DNA from: Synechococcus sp. CBW1108
GTDB taxonomy: Bacteria > Cyanobacteriota > Cyanobacteriia > PCC-6307 > Cyanobiaceae
DNA: 64,000 nt
Direction: 5' to 3'
Assembly: GCF_015840335.1 (NCBI RefSeq)
Contig: NZ_CP060395.1
Coordinates: 2,517,277 to 2,581,276, forward strand
Position numbers and translations under genes: made by a program. The notes below the pieces were generated by a model. It saw only the letters and a list, made by a program, of their open reading frames with translations, had not been told where the DNA came from and did no database searches. Positions 61,544 to 64,000 of this stretch are shown piece after piece (the stretch's first letter is position 1; each line of letters opens with the position of its first letter).

Positions 61544-62239
61544 TCAGCGAGAGAAAACCCACCAGGTGAGCATCGGCACCAGGGTTCCTACCACCAGTAG
61601 GACAACAACCCAGGTGTAGGCGTTGCTGGAGGCGGTTTCCTCCTTGGTTGGGATATTGGTGGGTTGGCTTACAACTTCCGTCAGGACCGGCTCACCCGGA
61701 TCCAGGCCAGCCTCAAGCACGCTGAGCAGGCGATTCATGGCATCGAGACTGCCCTGGCGGTAACGCCCGCCTTCCCGGATCGGCAGGGTCATGGTGGTGC
61801 GGCCAGTGCTGCGCAGCAGGTTTGGATCCAGTTGACCGCCGAGTTCAGGCGAGGCGGCCACCGTGGCGCTGTTGGTCTGGCTGTCGATCAAGAACAAAAG
61901 CTGGTTCGGTTCATCTGCCGCCTGCTGCCACCGCTCGACGAGCTGGGCTCCGAGCTGGGGGAGGCTGAGGCCGTAATCCAGCCGACTCACTGTGACCAGG
62001 TGGGCATCGACCCGGTCTGGGCTGAATCGTTCCAGGGTTTTGCCGAGTTCTGCGACGGCTGACCGGCTGAGCACCCCAGCCGAATCCAGGACCCTCTCCT
62101 GGGGCGGAGCAGCGGGGAGGTTGCTGGCTGAAACGGCCAGGGCCGGTGTGGCGAGCAAAAGGCTGAGCAGGCTGCCGGTCAGGGCAGCAAGCAGACCCAG
62201 GAGGGGGAGCCAACGGCTCGGTTGCGAAGAATGCAGCAA
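61544..62239 (-). CDS. Psb32-like TPM-domain protein
   Basis: The 231-residue protein has a signal peptide (LPLLGLLAALTGSLLSLLLA with TPALA) and a TPM (TLP18.3/Psb32/MOLO) domain: ERVLDSAGVLSRSAVAELGK, VTVSRLDYGLSLPQLGAQLV and LLFLIDSQTNSATVAAS. A C-terminal span (YTWVVVLLVVGTLVPMLTWW) anchors it. Psb32 protects PSII during repair, but the exact role is inferred. It is 4 bp upstream of pxcA on the same strand. Confidence 0.82.
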   Translation of the reverse strand: MLHSSQPSRWLPLLGLLAALTGSLLSLLLATPALAVSASNLPAAPPQERVLDSAGVLSRSAVAELGKTLERFSPDRVDAHLVTVSRLDYGLSLPQLGAQLVERWQQAADEPNQLLFLIDSQTNSATVAASPELGGQLDPNLLRSTGRTTMTLPIREGGRYRQGSLDAMNRLLSVLEAGLDPGEPVLTEVVSQPTNIPTKEETASSNAYTWVVVLLVVGTLVPMLTWWVFSR

Positions 62240-62307
62240 CGGAAGAGGCCACGCTTCGCCCTAGTTTGCCTCTAGCTGACCCTGTTGTCGCCTCCTGCTG
62301 TGTGGAC

Positions 62308-63009
62308 ATGACCGCCTCCATCCCCGCGCGGATCTGTCTTTGCTCAGGTGGGCTGGCTCTGGCATTGGTGGTGCTCAACCAGACCACCGCCGCCTCGATT
62401 GATCCGGCCCTGGAGAGGGCAGCCGTTCTCGCCAGCATGCTGGCCGTTGGTTTGATGCTGGTGGGGGTGGTGTGGACCCGGGCGGTACCTGAGGCGGCGG
62501 CCCGGGTGGAGCTCCAGGGCAGCCAGGGGTTGGAGCTGGCCGCTGGACTTCCCGCCGAGCTGGCCGAGGAGCTCGGCTGGGGCAGCCAGATGCTGCTCAC
62601 CGCCAGCGCTGCGGCAGTGGTCGTCGTGTTCTGGCAGGGACGCTGTCTGCTGCGCCGGGGCCTGCTGGCAGAAACCGCATTTGTGCCCGGAGCGACCTGT
62701 GAGCTTGCCCAGAGCAGGGGCAGGGTCGTTTCTCTAGTGGATCTGCGGCTCTATCCGGGGCGTTCCGAATTTGAGCGCCTGAGCCCCGGTTTACCGGCCG
62801 TGGTGGTCCAACCCTTTGGCTCCCAGGGTCTGGTGGTGCTCGGGGGCTGGTCGCCGCGCTGCTTCAGTCGCAGCGACCTCAGCTGGCTGGAGGGCTGGAC
62901 CCGCCGCCTTACGGGGCGAATGGAGGGGGTTGGGCCGATCGACGGGGCCCCGATCCAGACCGGGGTGGCACCTTCACCTGACTCAGCACCCGATTCCCCG
63001 GATTGCTGA
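62308..63009 (+). CDS. Cofactor assembly of complex C subunit B-like protein (CCB2/CCB4)
   Basis: CCB proteins help attach the extra heme c to cytochrome b6 of the b6f complex. The 233-residue protein begins with two spans (LALALVVLNQTTA, VLASMLAVGLMLVGVVWTRA), then a cytosolic or stromal domain with GWGSQMLLTASAAAVVVVFW, QGRCLLRRG and LPAVVVQPFGSQGLVVLGGW. The match to CCB2/4 is by these patterns. The ATG at 62308 was chosen. Its 3' end overlaps the convergent lptC-like gene by 101 bp. Confidence 0.75.
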   Translation: MTASIPARICLCSGGLALALVVLNQTTAASIDPALERAAVLASMLAVGLMLVGVVWTRAVPEAAARVELQGSQGLELAAGLPAELAEELGWGSQMLLTASAAAVVVVFWQGRCLLRRGLLAETAFVPGATCELAQSRGRVVSLVDLRLYPGRSEFERLSPGLPAVVVQPFGSQGLVVLGGWSPRCFSRSDLSWLEGWTRRLTGRMEGVGPIDGAPIQTGVAPSPDSAPDSPDC

Positions 63010-64000
63010 ATTCGGCTCGTCCCTCTTTGCTCAGCAGACCCGTGAGCCGCTCGGCTCGGGTGATCTGGTTGAGGCTCTGGCGGCGCAACACCACGCCCCC
63101 ATCGGCGGCAACCTCGTTGGTCTGCCAGTTCCAGCTGCACCTGTTTGCCTCCAGGGAATCTCCGGGCTGCTGGATCCGGCAGACCTGGGGAATCAGCACG
63201 GTGTGGCTGCGTCCCAACACCTCAAAGCCCTGGCCGCTCAAACGGGACTGGTCGAGTTGGGCAGTGAAGGGGTGGGGACTGCTGATGCGCTCAAGGGCCA
63301 TTTCAATGCGGGTGTCGCTGGCATCGAGGCGGGCCTTGCGGCTCGGGTCGAGCAGTTGCACGGGGGCAGCCAGATCAATCACCCGCGTAAGGGAATTGCC
63401 GCTGAGGCGTGGTGCAGTGAGGGTCTGTACGACGTTGGCCGGGAGGCGCCGCTCCCCCCGAACCGGGCCCATGCCTACCAACTGGCCAGTGCGGGCATAC
63501 CAGTCGACAGCCTTCAGGGCCAGTTTCAGCTGGTCGCTGCCGCTGCGTTCCAGCACGGGTTTGCCGCGCAGTTCCAGTTTTTCCTGCTGCAACAACACCA
63601 GGGCTCGCCTCGATCTCAGGCGCAGATCCCCCTGGCTGGCCTGGGGGCTGTGATCAATCACCATGCGCTCCTGGCGCGGGTACCAGCGCAGCCTCTGGGC
63701 TGTGATCAGCAGGGGTTTGGGCCCCAGCTTGACCAACCTGGTCAGGCCTTCGAGCTGCACCACTTCGCCGTCATTGATCACCGTGCCACTGGTTGCCTTG
63801 AGGCGATAGGCGGGCTGGCCCTTGGCATAGATCGTGCCGCTGAGATCACGGGCCTGGGCCACCCTGCGGCCGAGGTCATAACGGGCTTCCGGACTGCTCA
63901 ACTCCCAGAGAGGCAGTCCATCGGTGCCCTTCTGGCGCAGGTTTAGGGAGCGAAACACAAAGGGCTGGGGAGGCTCTTCCTTAGCGTCCTGCGGTCGACA
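62909..64000 (-). CDS. LptC-like LPS export periplasmic protein, 5' end missing
   Basis: The frame is open to the right edge, so the N-terminus lies outside the window. The visible part has a LptC-type beta-jellyroll: FRSLNLRQKGTDGLPLWELS, SPEARYDLGRRVAQARDL and TIYAKGQPAYRLKATSGTVI repeats. NDGEVVQLEGLTRLVK then GPKPLLITAQRLRWYP also fit the OstA-like superfamily. It is expected to link LptB/F/G to LptA. A start such as GTG 63958 would cut a well-conserved region, so it is not used. Confidence 0.78.
   Translation of the reverse strand, partial: CRPQDAKEEPPQPFVFRSLNLRQKGTDGLPLWELSSPEARYDLGRRVAQARDLSGTIYAKGQPAYRLKATSGTVINDGEVVQLEGLTRLVKLGPKPLLITAQRLRWYPRQERMVIDHSPQASQGDLRLRSRRALVLLQQEKLELRGKPVLERSGSDQLKLALKAVDWYARTGQLVGMGPVRGERRLPANVVQTLTAPRLSGNSLTRVIDLAAPVQLLDPSRKARLDASDTRIEMALERISSPHPFTAQLDQSRLSGQGFEVLGRSHTVLIPQVCRIQQPGDSLEANRCSWNWQTNEVAADGGVVLRRQSLNQITRAERLTGLLSKEGRAEFSNPGNRVLSQVKVPPRSGSGPRRSAQPPPFAP

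Noticed and set aside
1-64000. CRISPR array, prophage or defence system
   Set aside because: No spaced direct repeats of 20-40 bp, no integrase, capsid or nuclease-type genes were recognised in the window.

Overview
The window is a piece of a high-GC picocyanobacterial chromosome, most likely of the Cyanobium/Synechococcus (alpha-cyanobacterial) type. The evidence is the set of recognisable proteins: the allophycocyanin core subunit ApcF, phycocyanobilin:ferredoxin oxidoreductase PcyA, geranylgeranyl reductase ChlP, ferredoxin-dependent sulfite reductase, the proton-extrusion protein PxcA, a Psb32-like TPM protein, a SipA-like protein, a DevBCA-type exporter, the CcsA cytochrome c assembly protein and a CCB-type cytochrome b6f cofactor factor. 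Most of the window is dense, GC-rich core genome with very short gaps, many ATGA/GTGA start-stop overlaps and several convergent genes whose 3' ends overlap.

Layout. Bases 1-763 hold the 5' end of an IS256-family element. About 764-5400 is a lower-GC accessory stretch with a WcaI-like glycosyltransferase and a decayed SASA/SGNH-type surface-polysaccharide esterase gene, interrupted by a dead IS5-like element. Core genome starts at apcF (5446): a serine/alanine-glyoxylate aminotransferase, tadA, a PLP decarboxylase, a DUF697 GTPase, an FHA-domain class A PBP with lspA and bioY, sipA, a pair of M16 peptidases, pcyA and devBCA. From 20.5 to 34 kb come a small basic protein, a GT2, rpsB-tsf, a hypothetical protein overlapping recG, a VanX-like dipeptidase, sir, glyS, chlP and a VanY-like carboxypeptidase. 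From 34 to 40 kb come typA, a DUF309 gene, the lptA-lptB-lptF/G envelope-lipid transport genes and ccsA. From 40 to 47.5 kb is a carbon block: rpe, glpX, hemA, glgC, gnd, pgl and a CIA30 gene. From 47.5 to 53 kb come ilvD, a UPRT-like gene, a lumenal pentapeptide protein and a cobalamin riboswitch that leads hupE-cobW. From 53 to 56 kb is a nested insertion: an intact IS5-like element sits inside an IS630-like element, which has split a gene for a small secreted protein between its signal peptide and its mature part. The right end holds purS-purQ, a 2-Cys peroxiredoxin, tRNA-Met, an M23 peptidase, trmL, cobU, pxcA, a Psb32-like gene, a CCB gene and an lptC-like gene that runs off the edge.

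How the genes work together. Themes that recur are envelope biogenesis (LptA/B/FG and an LptC-like protein, PBP, LspA, M15/M23 peptidases, sugar transferases), photosynthetic cofactor and phycobilisome assembly, carbon metabolism around the Calvin and oxidative pentose phosphate cycles, and cobalt/cobalamin handling (riboswitch, HupE, CobW, CobU). No CRISPR array, prophage or recognised defence system was seen. The most unusual structures are the two transposon-disrupted genes, whose original reading frames can partly be rebuilt, and a UPRT-like protein without the usual PRPP motif.
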